From Holophagales bacterium (GTDB taxonomy: Bacteria; Acidobacteriota; Thermoanaerobaculia; Multivoradales; Multivoraceae): 64,000 nt of DNA. The stretch lies in the NCBI GenBank assembly GCA_009845425.1, contig VXZQ01000007.1, positions 1-64,000 on the forward strand. Direction: 5' to 3'. The position numbers and the translations under genes were made by a program. The notes below the pieces were generated by a model. It was not told where the DNA came from and did not search any database. It worked only from the letters and a program-made list of their open reading frames with translations. Positions 23,833-33,091 of the stretch are shown piece by piece. Every line of letters starts with the position of its first letter. Position 1 is the stretch's first letter.

Positions 23833-26376
23833 CTACTCCCGCAGTCTGGCGCCGACGGACCTCTCGACCTGTCCCAGGATGCGCCGGCGGAGCTTCTTCA
23901 CATCGCGATCGCGCAGCGTGCGGTTCGGGGCCCGGAAGGTGAGGTGGTAGGCGAGGCTCTTCGAGCCTTCGCCGATCGCCTCGCCGCGGAACACGTCGAA
24001 CAGTTCGACGGCGCAGAGCAGCGGCTTGCCGGAGGCGAGGAGGGCGGCCTCGACGGCCGCGGCCGGCGTCGCCTCGTCCACGATCAGGGCCAGGTCCTCG
24101 CGCACTTCCGGATAGACGGGCACCGGATCGACCTGTAGGGAATCGGGGACGAGTTCGAGGATGCGGTTGAGGTCGAGTTCGGCGGCGAGGACGGCGTGAC
24201 CTTCGGCGGGCTCGAGATCGAAGTTGGTGGCTACCGCCGGTTGAACTTCACCGAGCCAGCCGACGGGTTTCGCGTCGTCCGCGAGCTGAACCGCGGCCGC
24301 GCGTCCGGGACGGTACGACGGCGTCGCGTTCGCCTCCGGCGCCGTGAACTCGACCGTTAGGCCGAGCCGGTCCAGGACCGTCTCGACCACGCCCTTGATG
24401 TCGAAGAAGTCGAAGCAGCCGTCGCTGGCATCAGCCGCCTGCCAGTGGTCTGCCCGGCGCGGACCGGCCAGCACGACGGCGGCCCGCTCGAGCTCCGCGG
24501 GCAGCGAATCGCCTTCGTCGACCGGGAACACGCGGCCGACCTCGAACAGGGCGAGCCGGTCCGTGAAACGGCTGTTCGACGCCGCCGCTTCCAGCACGGA
24601 CGCGAGCAGGCTGCGGCGCATGACGACGCGGTCGAGCGTGGAGGGGTTGGCGAGCCGGACGTAGGGTGGCGGCTCAGCGCCTTCGAGTTGCAGCCTCGCT
24701 TCCGCTTCGGGTGTCGTCAGCCGGTAGCTGACGGTCTCCTGGAGGCCGAGGTCGGCGAAGGTGTCCTTGACCCGGTCCTCGAAGGACTGCTCGCGGTTGC
24801 CTCGTTGGGGCGGCAGCACGTCGCTGAGCACGGTGGAGGGGATGCGGTCGTAGCCGTAGATGCGGCAGACCTCCTCGACCAGGTCGTGCTGGCCTTCGAT
24901 GTCGAGGCGGTGGTCGGGCACGGTGACGCGGAGCGAATCCGGGTCCGCGGCGGCGTCGACCTCGAACTGGAGCCGTCGCAGCAGGTTCGCCGTCTGTTCG
25001 GCGTCGAGATCGAGACCGCTGAGGCGCCGGAGGTAGCCGAGGTCGAAGTCGACGGTGACGGTCGGTGCCGGTTGGGGGTAGTGGTCGACGATCCCTTCCG
25101 CGATCGTGCCGCCAGCATGAAGCCGGAGCAGTTCCGCGGCCCGCCGGGAGCCGAGCAGGGCCTGGCTCGGATGGACGCCGCGGCTGAAACGGAAACCGGC
25201 CTCGGTGTGGACGCCGAGCTGGCGCTGGGTGCGCCGGATGCTCCGCGGCTCCCAGGCCGCCGCCTCCAGCAGCACGTTGCGGGTTTCCGGACCGATCTCG
25301 CTGTCCCGGCCCCCCATCACGCCGCCGACGCTGAGCGAGCCGGCCGGGTCCGTGACCATGATCTGGTTTGTCCGCAGCTTCTGCTCGGTGCCGTCGAGGG
25401 TCGTGAGGCGTTCACCCGCGTGCGCCAGCCGCGTGACGATCCGCACTGGGCCGCCGTCCGCGTACGAGTCTGCCCGCTGCCGCAGCAGGTCGTAGTCGAA
25501 GGTGTGGTTCGGCTGACCAACCTCAAGCATCACGTAGTTGCTGATGTCGACCACGTTGCTGATCGGCCGCTGCCCCGCAAGCTGCAACCGGTGCTGCATC
25601 CAGTAGGGAGATGCGCCCTGCTCGATGCCCTCGATCAGCAGGGCGACGAAGCGCGGATTGACCTCAGGGGTTTCGGTCGCGATCTCGACCCGGCCCGCGA
25701 TTGGCGGTCCGTCCATCGTGAGCGGGACCGCCGGCGGCCGGAACGTCGCTTCCGTGAGCGCGGCGACCTCGCGCGCGACCCCCAGGATCGAGGCGCAGCG
25801 GGCGATGTTCGGGATCACGTCGATGTCGAGTACGACGTCGCCGAGCACCTCGGCCAGGGGCCGCCCGGGCGTCAGCGACGGCAGTTCATCGGCCGGCTCG
25901 AACAGGATGATCCCTTCGTGGTCTTCGCCGAGCCCGAGCTCCGCGGCCGAGCAGAGCATCGCGTCGCTGGTGAGGCCGCGCAGCTTCTTCGGCTTGAGCC
26001 GGGTGATCTTCAGGTCGCGGTAGGGGTTGCGGTAGCTGGCCCCGGCGAGCAGCAGCGCGCCCCAGATGTCGGCATCGTCCAGGTCGTCGCCAAGATACGG
26101 GAACAGGTTGGGCGCTCCGGTGATCACCTGCCGGGTGGAGTCGGCGCCGTAGTCGACGGTCGCCAGCACCAGGCGGTCGGCGTCCGGAACCGGGTCGACA
26201 CGCAGGATCTTCGCCGCCATGACCAGGTCCGCCGGCCACGGCAGCTCGGCGCCGTCGACCCCGAAGCGCTCGATCGCCTTGACCTCCAGGCCGGCATTGG
26301 TGAGCAGCTCGGCGAGGTCGTCGGGAGAGTCGTCGAGCTCGACGAAATCGCCGAGCCAGTTGAGTGGAACGCGCAT
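23833..26376 (-). CDS. pheT: Phenylalanine-tRNA ligase beta subunit
   Basis: 847 residues. Order: N-terminal MRVPLNWLGDFVELDDSPDD, tRNA-binding EMAP-like domain (about 40-150), B3/B4 editing domain, B5 domain, class II-like core and C-terminal FDX-ACB anticodon-binding domain (PVYPEVREDLALIVDE onward). Somewhat longer than the usual 790-810. Its start codon shares one base with the pheS stop, so the two subunits are translationally coupled and form the alpha2-beta2 enzyme. Confidence 0.96.
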   Translation of the reverse strand: MRVPLNWLGDFVELDDSPDDLAELLTNAGLEVKAIERFGVDGAELPWPADLVMAAKILRVDPVPDADRLVLATVDYGADSTRQVITGAPNLFPYLGDDLDDADIWGALLLAGASYRNPYRDLKITRLKPKKLRGLTSDAMLCSAAELGLGEDHEGIILFEPADELPSLTPGRPLAEVLGDVVLDIDVIPNIARCASILGVAREVAALTEATFRPPAVPLTMDGPPIAGRVEIATETPEVNPRFVALLIEGIEQGASPYWMQHRLQLAGQRPISNVVDISNYVMLEVGQPNHTFDYDLLRQRADSYADGGPVRIVTRLAHAGERLTTLDGTEQKLRTNQIMVTDPAGSLSVGGVMGGRDSEIGPETRNVLLEAAAWEPRSIRRTQRQLGVHTEAGFRFSRGVHPSQALLGSRRAAELLRLHAGGTIAEGIVDHYPQPAPTVTVDFDLGYLRRLSGLDLDAEQTANLLRRLQFEVDAAADPDSLRVTVPDHRLDIEGQHDLVEEVCRIYGYDRIPSTVLSDVLPPQRGNREQSFEDRVKDTFADLGLQETVSYRLTTPEAEARLQLEGAEPPPYVRLANPSTLDRVVMRRSLLASVLEAAASNSRFTDRLALFEVGRVFPVDEGDSLPAELERAAVVLAGPRRADHWQAADASDGCFDFFDIKGVVETVLDRLGLTVEFTAPEANATPSYRPGRAAAVQLADDAKPVGWLGEVQPAVATNFDLEPAEGHAVLAAELDLNRILELVPDSLQVDPVPVYPEVREDLALIVDEATPAAAVEAALLASGKPLLCAVELFDVFRGEAIGEGSKSLAYHLTFRAPNRTLRDRDVKKLRRRILGQVERSVGARLRE

Positions 26377-27413
26377 CAGACGAACCGCTGGAACTGGCGC
26401 AGGAAACGCAGGTCGTTGGACCAGAAGTAGCGGATGTCGCGGATGCCGTGCCTGAGCATGGCGATCCGCTCAGGCCCCATGCCGAAGGCGAAGCCGCTCC
26501 ACTCTTCCGGGTCGTAACCGCCGTTTCTGAGCACGGTCGGATGGACCATGCCGCAGCCGAGGATCTCGAGCCAGCCCGTCTCCTTGCACAACTGGCAACC
26601 CTCGCCGTCGCAGAGGAAGCAGGCGATGTCCATCTCGGCGCTTGGTTCCGTGAACGGGAAGTAGCTGGCCCGGAAACGGGCGCCGCGGCCCTCTCCGAAG
26701 AGGCGCCGGGCGAACTCGGTCAGCGTGCCCTTCAGATCGGCGAAGGTGATCGCCGGGCCGACGGCCAGTCCCTCGATCTGGTGGAACTGGATCTCGCTGC
26801 GGGAAGTGATCTGTTCGTTGCGATAGCACATGCCGGGCAGGATGACGCGCACCGGCTCCGGGTGCTGCTCCTGCATCGCCAGGATCTGGCCGCCGCTGGT
26901 GTGTGTGCGGAGCACCACGCTCGGATCCGTCGTGTAGAACGTGTCCTGCATGTCTCTCGCGGGATGGTCGGGCGGCATGTTCAGGTCGCCGAAGTTCAAC
27001 TGGTCGGTGACCACGTCCGGGCTGCGGTAGGTCTGGAAGCCCATGTCGCCGAAGATGCGCTCGATGCGGCGCATCACCAGGGTCGACGGGTGCAGGCCGC
27101 CGAGAACGGGGCGGCGGCCGGGCAGGGTGACGTCGAGCCGGTCCGTGTCGGCATCGGTGTCGTGCGCCGATCGTTTCAGTGCTGCCTGGCGCTCTTCGAA
27201 GGCAGCCTGCAGCGAGGTCTTGATCTCGTTGATCCGCTTGCCGAACGCGGGCCGGTCGGCCGGTTCGATTTCGCCCATTCGCCGGGTCAGAAGCTGGACC
27301 TCGCCCTTGCGGCCGATCGTCGCCCGGCGCCACTCCTCGAGTTGCTCCAGATCGGCCGCCTGTTCCAGCGCCGCGGAGACCCGCGCTTCGATGTCGTCGA
27401 GCTGGTCGATCAT
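26376..27413 (-). CDS. pheS: Phenylalanine-tRNA ligase alpha subunit
   Basis: 345 residues with the N-terminal coiled coil (about 1-85) and class II catalytic core: YRNEQITSRSEIQFHQIEGL, FPFTEPSAEMDIAC and LEILGCGMVHPTVLRNGG. Between these lies a four-cysteine insert (CFLCDGEGCQLCKETGW), seen in many non-proteobacterial PheS and possibly metal-binding. The ATG is at 27413; a Yip1-like gene ends 100 bp upstream on the same strand. Confidence 0.96.
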   Translation of the reverse strand: MIDQLDDIEARVSAALEQAADLEQLEEWRRATIGRKGEVQLLTRRMGEIEPADRPAFGKRINEIKTSLQAAFEERQAALKRSAHDTDADTDRLDVTLPGRRPVLGGLHPSTLVMRRIERIFGDMGFQTYRSPDVVTDQLNFGDLNMPPDHPARDMQDTFYTTDPSVVLRTHTSGGQILAMQEQHPEPVRVILPGMCYRNEQITSRSEIQFHQIEGLAVGPAITFADLKGTLTEFARRLFGEGRGARFRASYFPFTEPSAEMDIACFLCDGEGCQLCKETGWLEILGCGMVHPTVLRNGGYDPEEWSGFAFGMGPERIAMLRHGIRDIRYFWSNDLRFLRQFQRFV

Positions 27414-27513
27414 GGCGTCAGGCGGGTCTTCGTTCAGCGCCCTGGCTGCGGCTCGGCGCGGCGCCCGACTCTACAAGCCGGCACCGGGAAGCTTCCGAGA
27501 GCGCATCCTTCGG

Positions 27514-28233
27514 TCACGCGGCGGAGGCAGCCAACAGGATCGACAGGAGCGCGCCGATGAACAGCAGCAGCGGGAGAATCGCGGCGAGCAGGACCGCTCT
27601 CGATGCCTTGACCCCCTGGAGTGCGTGAAGACCGACCGCGAACAATCCTGTGCCCGCGACGAGGGCGAGGATGTCGCCGGCGACGGGGACGGCGGTGAGC
27701 AGAAAGGCGCCTGCTGCGTAGCAGTTGGCGACCCACGTGCCGCGAAACCCCTCTGGCCTTGGCGAGCGGGTGACGATCAGCAGCAGGTGCACGAACCCGG
27801 CGCTGAAGAGCGGCCCGAGCAGGCTGAGGAAGAAGACGAACGGAAGGGACAGCAGGAGGAGTTGCAGCCCGATGAGCGGGAGAATCCGCTCGAGGACGGG
27901 AAACCCCTCCACGCCGGAGATCTCGGCCGGCGCGCCGAACAACTCCATCCGGTTGAGCAACTCCAATGTCGCATCGGGGAGCGTCAGCGCGAGGACGATG
28001 ACGACCAGTCCCTCCAGAAGGTAGCCCAGCGTGGCGACCAGACCGGCGAAGAGAAGCGGTCCCCACCAGCCCGCGTCGACCCTGGTTGCTCGAAAGAAAC
28101 CGCGGGGAGACGTAGCCAGGAGAGCCAGAGCGGAGGCCAGGGCGGACACCCTGCCCCGGTCCTTCCGCTCCTCCCACGGATTGACGACCTCGACGCCTGC
28201 GTCGGCGCCGGTGTTATCGTCCCCGGAGTTCAC
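27514..28233 (-). CDS. Yip1-domain-like integral membrane protein
   Basis: About 239 residues from GTG 28233 (GTG 28242 is an alternative). After a charged N terminus (NPWEERKDRG) come five or six hydrophobic segments, with RATRVDAGWWGPLLFAGLVA and LLLIVTRSPRPEGFRGTWVA, an arrangement typical of bacterial Yip1/YIF1-type proteins that often carry zinc-ribbon partners. Divergent from the Fe-S protein operon, start codons only about 27 bp apart, so the two promoters must overlap the neighbouring genes. Role unknown. Confidence 0.65.
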   Translation of the reverse strand: MNSGDDNTGADAGVEVVNPWEERKDRGRVSALASALALLATSPRGFFRATRVDAGWWGPLLFAGLVATLGYLLEGLVVIVLALTLPDATLELLNRMELFGAPAEISGVEGFPVLERILPLIGLQLLLLSLPFVFFLSLLGPLFSAGFVHLLLIVTRSPRPEGFRGTWVANCYAAGAFLLTAVPVAGDILALVAGTGLFAVGLHALQGVKASRAVLLAAILPLLLFIGALLSILLAASAA

Positions 28234-28260
28234 GAGGAGCACCTTACCGGAGCGATCCTG

Positions 28261-29124
28261 ATGGCGGACGCCCGACAGCAGCGAACGGCGGCAGTACGCG
28301 ACGTCGGCGCCGGTGCCGGGGCCCTTGTGGTCGGCGTCGCTGCCGCCAGCGCCTTCAACGAGTTCGTGCCGGAAGGCCACCGGCCGGAGGACGTTCTTCC
28401 GGGTGCGAAGAGCGTGGTCGTCGCGGGCAACCAGGGGCCCACGGCCGGCGCCTGGCGCAGTCCCGACCACCGGGTGATGGAGATCACCGGTTACGACTTC
28501 CGCGAGAACGTGGCGGTCCACGTGATGTGCGACTACATCGAGCGCGAGCACGGCCACTGCGCCCTCCAGGCGCCGTCTCTCCCCACGGCCGGGCACAACC
28601 CGCCGATGAGCATGATGCTGGCCGCGGTGCTGGCCGGTCTGGGCACGCGCTCGCTGGCGGCCAACATCATCCTGCACCCGCGTTACGGCCTGCTGTACTA
28701 CGCCGCCCTGGTCACCACGCTCGACCTCGAGCCGGACCACCCGCTGGAGGAGGATGTCTGCCCGTCCGAGCCGTGCATCCAGATGTACGAGAAGCTGGGC
28801 ACGACGCCCTGCCTCGCTTCCTGCCCGAAGGACGAGGGCGGCTGCCTCGACGGCGCGCTCGATGAGAACGGCCGGATCAGCTACTCGTACTACGACCGCG
28901 AGCGCTGCACGTCGCGGTCGATGAACTTCGGCATCGGCTCGATCCAGAAGTCCCTCGTCCAGATCACCACGGAGGAGGACCGGGAGCAGCGCAAGTCGAT
29001 GATCTACTCGGACTTCTTCGCCCAGTCGCTGTCGTCGCTCAGCTACTACAAGGAGAGCGTGGCGCAGTGTTTCGAGTGCATGCGGGTGTGTCCGGTCGGC
29101 ATGCACGAAAGGCGGCTGCAGTGA
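28261..29124 (+). CDS. QueG-like double [4Fe-4S] protein, first paralogue
   Basis: 287 residues from ATG 28261. The N-terminal half resembles the QueG domain (FNEFVPEGHRPEDVLPGAKS, ILHPRYGLLYYAALVTTLDL); the C-terminal part has many cysteines: VCPSEPC, TPCLASCPKDEGGCLDG, RCTS and QCFECMRVCPVG, enough for two [4Fe-4S] clusters. It is about 80-100 residues shorter than true epoxyqueuosine reductase and lacks its C-terminal extension. No Tat signal, so it is not a classical reductive dehalogenase. First of five plus-strand genes; its TGA overlaps the GTG of the next gene. I infer a cytoplasmic electron-transfer or reductase subunit, possibly cobalamin-linked, substrate unknown. Confidence 0.75.
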   Translation: MADARQQRTAAVRDVGAGAGALVVGVAAASAFNEFVPEGHRPEDVLPGAKSVVVAGNQGPTAGAWRSPDHRVMEITGYDFRENVAVHVMCDYIEREHGHCALQAPSLPTAGHNPPMSMMLAAVLAGLGTRSLAANIILHPRYGLLYYAALVTTLDLEPDHPLEEDVCPSEPCIQMYEKLGTTPCLASCPKDEGGCLDGALDENGRISYSYYDRERCTSRSMNFGIGSIQKSLVQITTEEDREQRKSMIYSDFFAQSLSSLSYYKESVAQCFECMRVCPVGMHERRLQ

Positions 29125-30005
29125 CTGTCTCCGCGCCGGCCTCCGCTCCCACCGCGGAAGAGGCCGCGGCTGCCCGCGGTCGGCTGGCCGCGATGGTGGA
29201 ACGCGGCGGCGCGCTGGCCTGGGGCGTCGCCGATGCCGGCGCCTTCGACGATGCGCCGGAGGGCTTCCGTCCCGCCGACCTGCTGCCGGAAGCGCGCCGC
29301 GTCGTGGTCGTCGGGGGCAGTCCGCCGCGGGCCGCGGACTGGGCGAGCCCCGTCCACGAGCATCTGGAGACGATGGGCACCAGCGACCGGATCAACTCCC
29401 TGGGTCTCAAGACGGCGAAGTTCATCGAGGCGGAGTTCGGCTACTACGCGCTGTTCGTACCGCCGGGCGTCCGTCGCGGCAACCGGCCCTTCCTGAGCGT
29501 CGCGCTGGCCGCGGAGTTGGCTGGCTGCGGCTCGCGCAGTCTCGCCGGGCCGGTGCTGCATCCCGAGTACGGCTTGCTGTTCTACTCGGCGATCGTCACG
29601 ACCTACCCGTTCCCGGTCACGCCGCCACTTGCCGAACCCGCCTGCCCGGCGCCCGTCTGCGTCGAGATGTGGGAGGCGGAAGGGGCGACGCCCTGCACCA
29701 GGGTCTGCCCGCTCGGCGACGGCGGCTGCCTCGACGGGCGGATCGAGAACGGCCGGCTGATCGAACGGCGGTACGACGCGGCGCGCTGCACGTCCCGCGT
29801 CTACACACACTGGATCCCCGGCTTCCAGAAGGGGCTCGAACTCGCCCTCGACCAGGACGACCCGGAGGCGCGCAAGATGGTCCTCTACTCGAGCCACTTC
29901 ACCAAGACCCTGTGGTCGATGACCTACGCGGCGCAGAGCCAGGGCCAGTGCTGGGAGTGCATGCGGGTCTGTCCCGTGGGCGCCGGGTTCAGGGACAAGG
30001 CGTAG
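29121..30005 (+). CDS. QueG-like double [4Fe-4S] protein, second paralogue
   Basis: 294 residues from GTG 29121, overlapping the previous stop (GTGA). Same layout as its neighbour: VLHPEYGLLFYSAIVTTYPF, ACPAPVC, TPCTRVCPLGDGGCLDG, RCTSRVYTHWIPGFQKG and QCWECMRVCPVG. The cysteine spacing is conserved between the two copies, while the N-terminal segments differ, pointing to an old duplication and a probable heterodimer. 15 bp before the next gene. Being encoded with two flavin-type enzymes suggests that Fe-S and flavin redox chemistry are linked. Confidence 0.75.
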   Translation: MTVSAPASAPTAEEAAAARGRLAAMVERGGALAWGVADAGAFDDAPEGFRPADLLPEARRVVVVGGSPPRAADWASPVHEHLETMGTSDRINSLGLKTAKFIEAEFGYYALFVPPGVRRGNRPFLSVALAAELAGCGSRSLAGPVLHPEYGLLFYSAIVTTYPFPVTPPLAEPACPAPVCVEMWEAEGATPCTRVCPLGDGGCLDGRIENGRLIERRYDAARCTSRVYTHWIPGFQKGLELALDQDDPEARKMVLYSSHFTKTLWSMTYAAQSQGQCWECMRVCPVGAGFRDKA

Positions 30006-30020
30006 ACGCGAGGTGTGACG

Positions 30021-30335
30021 ATGGCTTTCTTCTTTGTCGATCCCGAGACATACCGCCGCTACCGGGAGGAGATCCTCGAGCTGTCGAACTCCATCCAGAT
30101 CGACATCCACGAGCACCTGCCGGGCGACAAGCGGCGCCGCGGACTGTCGGACCGCGAGATCGCGGAAAGGCTCGACCTCGACGAACGGACGGTGCGCGAG
30201 ATCCGGGTCGTCGCCGAGCGCGACTACTATGACATCGAGGAGTGGGACAAGGCGGTCGAGTTCAAGGACAAGGCGTGCCGCGCCTTCGCCGAAGAGGGCC
30301 TGTCCTACGTGTTCAAGGACCGCCGCGACGTGTGA
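30021..30335 (+). CDS. Small helix-turn-helix-like protein of the Fe-S operon
   Basis: 104 residues from ATG 30021. The middle (RGLSDREIAERLDLDERTVR, EIRVVAERDYYDIEEWDKAV) looks like a helix-turn-helix of the kind used to read repeated DNA, and the ends are helical and charged. It lies 15 bp after the second Fe-S gene and 15 bp before the luciferase-like gene. It could be the operon's own regulator or an accessory subunit; I do not recognise a named family. Confidence 0.6.
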   Translation: MAFFFVDPETYRRYREEILELSNSIQIDIHEHLPGDKRRRGLSDREIAERLDLDERTVREIRVVAERDYYDIEEWDKAVEFKDKACRAFAEEGLSYVFKDRRDV

Positions 30336-30350
30336 GAAAGTAGCGCGCCG

Positions 30351-31385
30351 ATGAAGTCCGCGGTGCTCCAGTTCTTCTCGTGGCCTGACCGCCGGATTCC
30401 GCTGGAAGAGGTCTACCGGCGGGCGTTCCAGCGCATCGACATCATGGATCAGAACGGGTACGACGCCGTGTGGCTGGCGGAGCACCACTTCAGCTCCTTC
30501 AGCATCTGCCCGTCGATTCACATGATGGGGATCGAGGTCTCCTCTCGCACGAAGAACCTGAGAATCGGCACGGGTGTGTCCCTGGCGCCCTTCTACAACC
30601 CCCTGCGCCTGGCGGAGGAGGTGGCGCTGCTCGACGTGCTCTCCGGCGGTCGGGTCAACTGGGGCGTCGGCCGCGGTTTTGCGGAGGGGGAGTTCAGGGC
30701 TTTCGGCGTCGACCCGCGCTACAGCTACCCGGTTTTCCGGGAACACGTGCAGGCGGTGGTCGGCGCCTGGACGAACGAGCAGCTCACCTTCGAGGGAGAG
30801 CACTTCCAATGCCAGGGTGTCGAGGTGCTGCCCAAGCCGGCGCAGAAGCCGCATCCGCCGGTGTGGCTCGCTTCATCCTCGCCTGAGTCGATGACCTGGG
30901 CTGCCCGGAACGGCTTCTCGATCATGCTCGACCCGCACTCGGCGCATAGCCGGATCGCCGAGAAGCGCGAGCTCTACCGGGAGATCCTGGAGCAGCATGG
31001 CCATTCGATCGAGGGCCGGGAGATCCCGATGGCGCGCCTCATCGCCTGCGCGCCGACACGGGCGGAAGCGGAGGACATCGCCAGGCGCGGCGCGCTGTGG
31101 ACGGTCAGGTCCCACAGGCAGAAAGGCACCCGGGCGGTCGCGACCGACACGCGGCGCAACCTTGAGCGCCCCGAGCTGGCCGCGCGACCCTTCAGTCAGG
31201 CCGGCGAGGAGGGGGCCGCGGTCGCTCGATACCTCGATGGTGTCATCCTGTACGGCACGCCGGACGAGTTGGTCGACGAGATCGCGCGTCTGAAGGAAGA
31301 GATGTTCCTCGACTACCTGCTGTGCGCGCCACTCAGTCACAGTTCGTTCGTGCTCTTCACGGACGAGGTTCTGCCTCGGATCTGA
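30351..31385 (+). CDS. LLM-class flavin-dependent oxidoreductase (luciferase-like)
   Basis: 344 residues. TIM-barrel bacterial-luciferase family: GYDAVWLAEHHFSSFSICPS, RIGTGVSLAPFYNPLRLAEE, LDVLSGGRVNWGVGRGFAEG and PPVWLASSSPESMTWAARNG, matching FMN/F420-type monooxygenases. Fourth gene of the operon; its TGA is followed immediately by the GTG of the PdxH gene. It may oxidise or reduce a product of the Fe-S proteins; substrate unknown. Confidence 0.88.
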   Translation: MKSAVLQFFSWPDRRIPLEEVYRRAFQRIDIMDQNGYDAVWLAEHHFSSFSICPSIHMMGIEVSSRTKNLRIGTGVSLAPFYNPLRLAEEVALLDVLSGGRVNWGVGRGFAEGEFRAFGVDPRYSYPVFREHVQAVVGAWTNEQLTFEGEHFQCQGVEVLPKPAQKPHPPVWLASSSPESMTWAARNGFSIMLDPHSAHSRIAEKRELYREILEQHGHSIEGREIPMARLIACAPTRAEAEDIARRGALWTVRSHRQKGTRAVATDTRRNLERPELAARPFSQAGEEGAAVARYLDGVILYGTPDELVDEIARLKEEMFLDYLLCAPLSHSSFVLFTDEVLPRI

Positions 31386-31967
31386 GTGGCCGTCACCGAT
31401 CCCTTCGACCGCTTCCGCGACCTCTTCGATCGCGCTTCGGCCACCGGTCTCACCGAGCCGAACGCGTTGGTCGTGTCCAGCGCCGACGAGGAGGGACGCC
31501 CGTCGTCCCGGGTCGTGCTGCTGAAGCACTTCGACCGGAGCGGCTTCGTCTTCTACACGAACCTCGAGAGCCGCAAGGGCAGGGAGATCCTGGCGCGACC
31601 GGACGTCAGCCTGAACTTCTTCTGGCGCGAACCGAAGGAGCAGGTGTGCATCTTCGGTCGTGCCGAGCGGGTGAGCGACGCCGAGGCCGACGCTTACTTC
31701 GCGACCCGTGACCGGAACAGCCAGCTCGGCGCCTGGGCCTCGCAGCAGAGCCGGCCGCTCGCAAGCCGCGAGCAACTGCTCGCCGACTTCGAGAACGTGA
31801 CCGAACGCTTCGCGGGCGGCGACGTGCCGCGCCCTCCGCACTGGACGGGGCTGCGGGTCGTGCCCCGGCGCTTCGAGTTCTGGGTCGCGCAGGAGCACCG
31901 GCTACATGACCGGACGTTCTACGAGCGGGACGGTGACTCGTGGACGATGGGGCTGCTGTACCCCTGA
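31386..31967 (+). CDS. pdxH: Pyridoxamine 5'-phosphate oxidase
   Basis: 193 residues from GTG 31386, directly abutting the previous stop. FMN-dependent oxidase making pyridoxal 5'-phosphate from PNP/PMP. Motifs: SSRVVLLKHFDRSGFVFYTN, ESRKGREI, SQLGAWASQQSRPL, VPRPPHWTGLRVVP, FEFWVAQEHRLHDR. The N terminus is about 20 residues shorter than in E. coli and the last residues read GLLYP rather than RL-P, so a different flavin-linked substrate is possible. Converges on the sterol-reductase-like gene, 16 bp apart. Confidence 0.85.
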   Translation: MAVTDPFDRFRDLFDRASATGLTEPNALVVSSADEEGRPSSRVVLLKHFDRSGFVFYTNLESRKGREILARPDVSLNFFWREPKEQVCIFGRAERVSDAEADAYFATRDRNSQLGAWASQQSRPLASREQLLADFENVTERFAGGDVPRPPHWTGLRVVPRRFEFWVAQEHRLHDRTFYERDGDSWTMGLLYP

Positions 31968-31983
31968 GGTACTGGCGCGGCTC

Positions 31984-33069
31984 TCAGTAGACCCGCGGCA
32001 CGATGCGCCACGGCACCCGCCGCCGGTACTCGTCCCACAGGGCTCCGTACTTCCTGGCGCAGCGCCGGTCGTCGTCTCGCTCGCGTGGCAACAGGAGCAG
32101 GACGTAGTAGAGCGGGTAGAGCCAGGGAGCCACGAGCGCGGGTTGACCGAGGCTGAGTGCCAGGCCGGTCGCCATCAGGATCTCGCCGAGATAGTTGACG
32201 TGGCGCGACACGCCCCAGAAGCCGCTGCACAGCACGCGCAGCTCGCCGTCGGAGATCGCCTCTGGTCGCAACCGGCCCAGGAACGTTCGTTCCGGGTCGA
32301 GCTTGAAGTGGAACTTCTGCATGTTGGCGCCGCGCGCCAGCGACCAGCCGGCGAAGAAGACTAGGGCCGCCAGAGCGAGTAGCCAGATGGGCGCATGCGG
32401 GTTGGGAAGGTCGGCTGCCGCCCAGAGTCCCACTCCGTAAAAGGCCGGATAGAAGAAGAGGCAGCCCCAGACGAGCTTGAAGCCAACCCGCTCGGCGAAC
32501 AGGTCGTAGGTGTAGAGGTGCACCCGCTCGAACAGAAGGTAGTCGCAGACGAACCAGGTGAAGAGCGCGACGTAGAGGACGACCCCGGGCGACGCGTCTT
32601 CGGGGAAGGTCAGGAAGTGATGGGCCGCGAACGAGAGCAGGTTCAGTTCCAGGTAGGTGGCGCCGAACACGTAGAGGAACATCTTTGCGTCCACGCGGCC
32701 GGCGAACATGCGCGGGTTGGCGCGCCTGCCGAGAAAGAACTCCTTCAGGAGTGATTCGCCGCGGCTCGGCGCCGTCCGCACGACCGCGGCCGAGGCGACG
32801 ATGCCGAGCGCCAGAGCCCCCGCGGCGCCGCTCCAGCGGTGGGTCCAGAGCCAGTCCCAGGGCATGGCGCCGCTGTAGCCGGCAATGAGCCACAGGCCGA
32901 TCGCGACGGCGAAGACGAGCGGGCCGTTCAGGCGGTACCGGAGAAGCTGCCCGGTCCGTTCGTCACGGACGTAGCCCGTCACGCGACGGGCGGGCAGCAG
33001 GGCGCTCAGCGCCAGCACCAGGGCCGAGGCTAGCCAGGGCGCGAAGAAGCCCGGGAGATATCCGGCCAT
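31984..33069 (-). CDS. Delta(14)-sterol-reductase-like (ERG24/ERG4 family) membrane protein
   Basis: 361 residues with about nine hydrophobic segments. The C terminus carries both family signatures: LRVLCSGFWGVSRHVNYLGE and RDDDRRCARKYGALWDEYRR followed by RVPWRIVPRVY. These match eukaryotic C14 sterol reductases and their few bacterial relatives, which use NADPH to reduce ring double bonds of sterol intermediates. It lies 22 bp downstream of boxB on the same strand and is probably co-transcribed with boxC-boxB, an unexpected pairing. Substrate may be a sterol, hopanoid-like or other polycyclic compound. Confidence 0.8.
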   Translation of the reverse strand: MAGYLPGFFAPWLASALVLALSALLPARRVTGYVRDERTGQLLRYRLNGPLVFAVAIGLWLIAGYSGAMPWDWLWTHRWSGAAGALALGIVASAAVVRTAPSRGESLLKEFFLGRRANPRMFAGRVDAKMFLYVFGATYLELNLLSFAAHHFLTFPEDASPGVVLYVALFTWFVCDYLLFERVHLYTYDLFAERVGFKLVWGCLFFYPAFYGVGLWAAADLPNPHAPIWLLALAALVFFAGWSLARGANMQKFHFKLDPERTFLGRLRPEAISDGELRVLCSGFWGVSRHVNYLGEILMATGLALSLGQPALVAPWLYPLYYVLLLLPRERDDDRRCARKYGALWDEYRRRVPWRIVPRVY

Positions 33070-33091
33070 GTGCTCGCGGGGCTCCGGTGCC

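Noticed and set aside
28261..30005. Calling the twin Fe-S proteins reductive dehalogenases
   Set aside because: No Tat signal, no membrane-anchor gene next to them, and the N-terminal half resembles QueG rather than RdhA.
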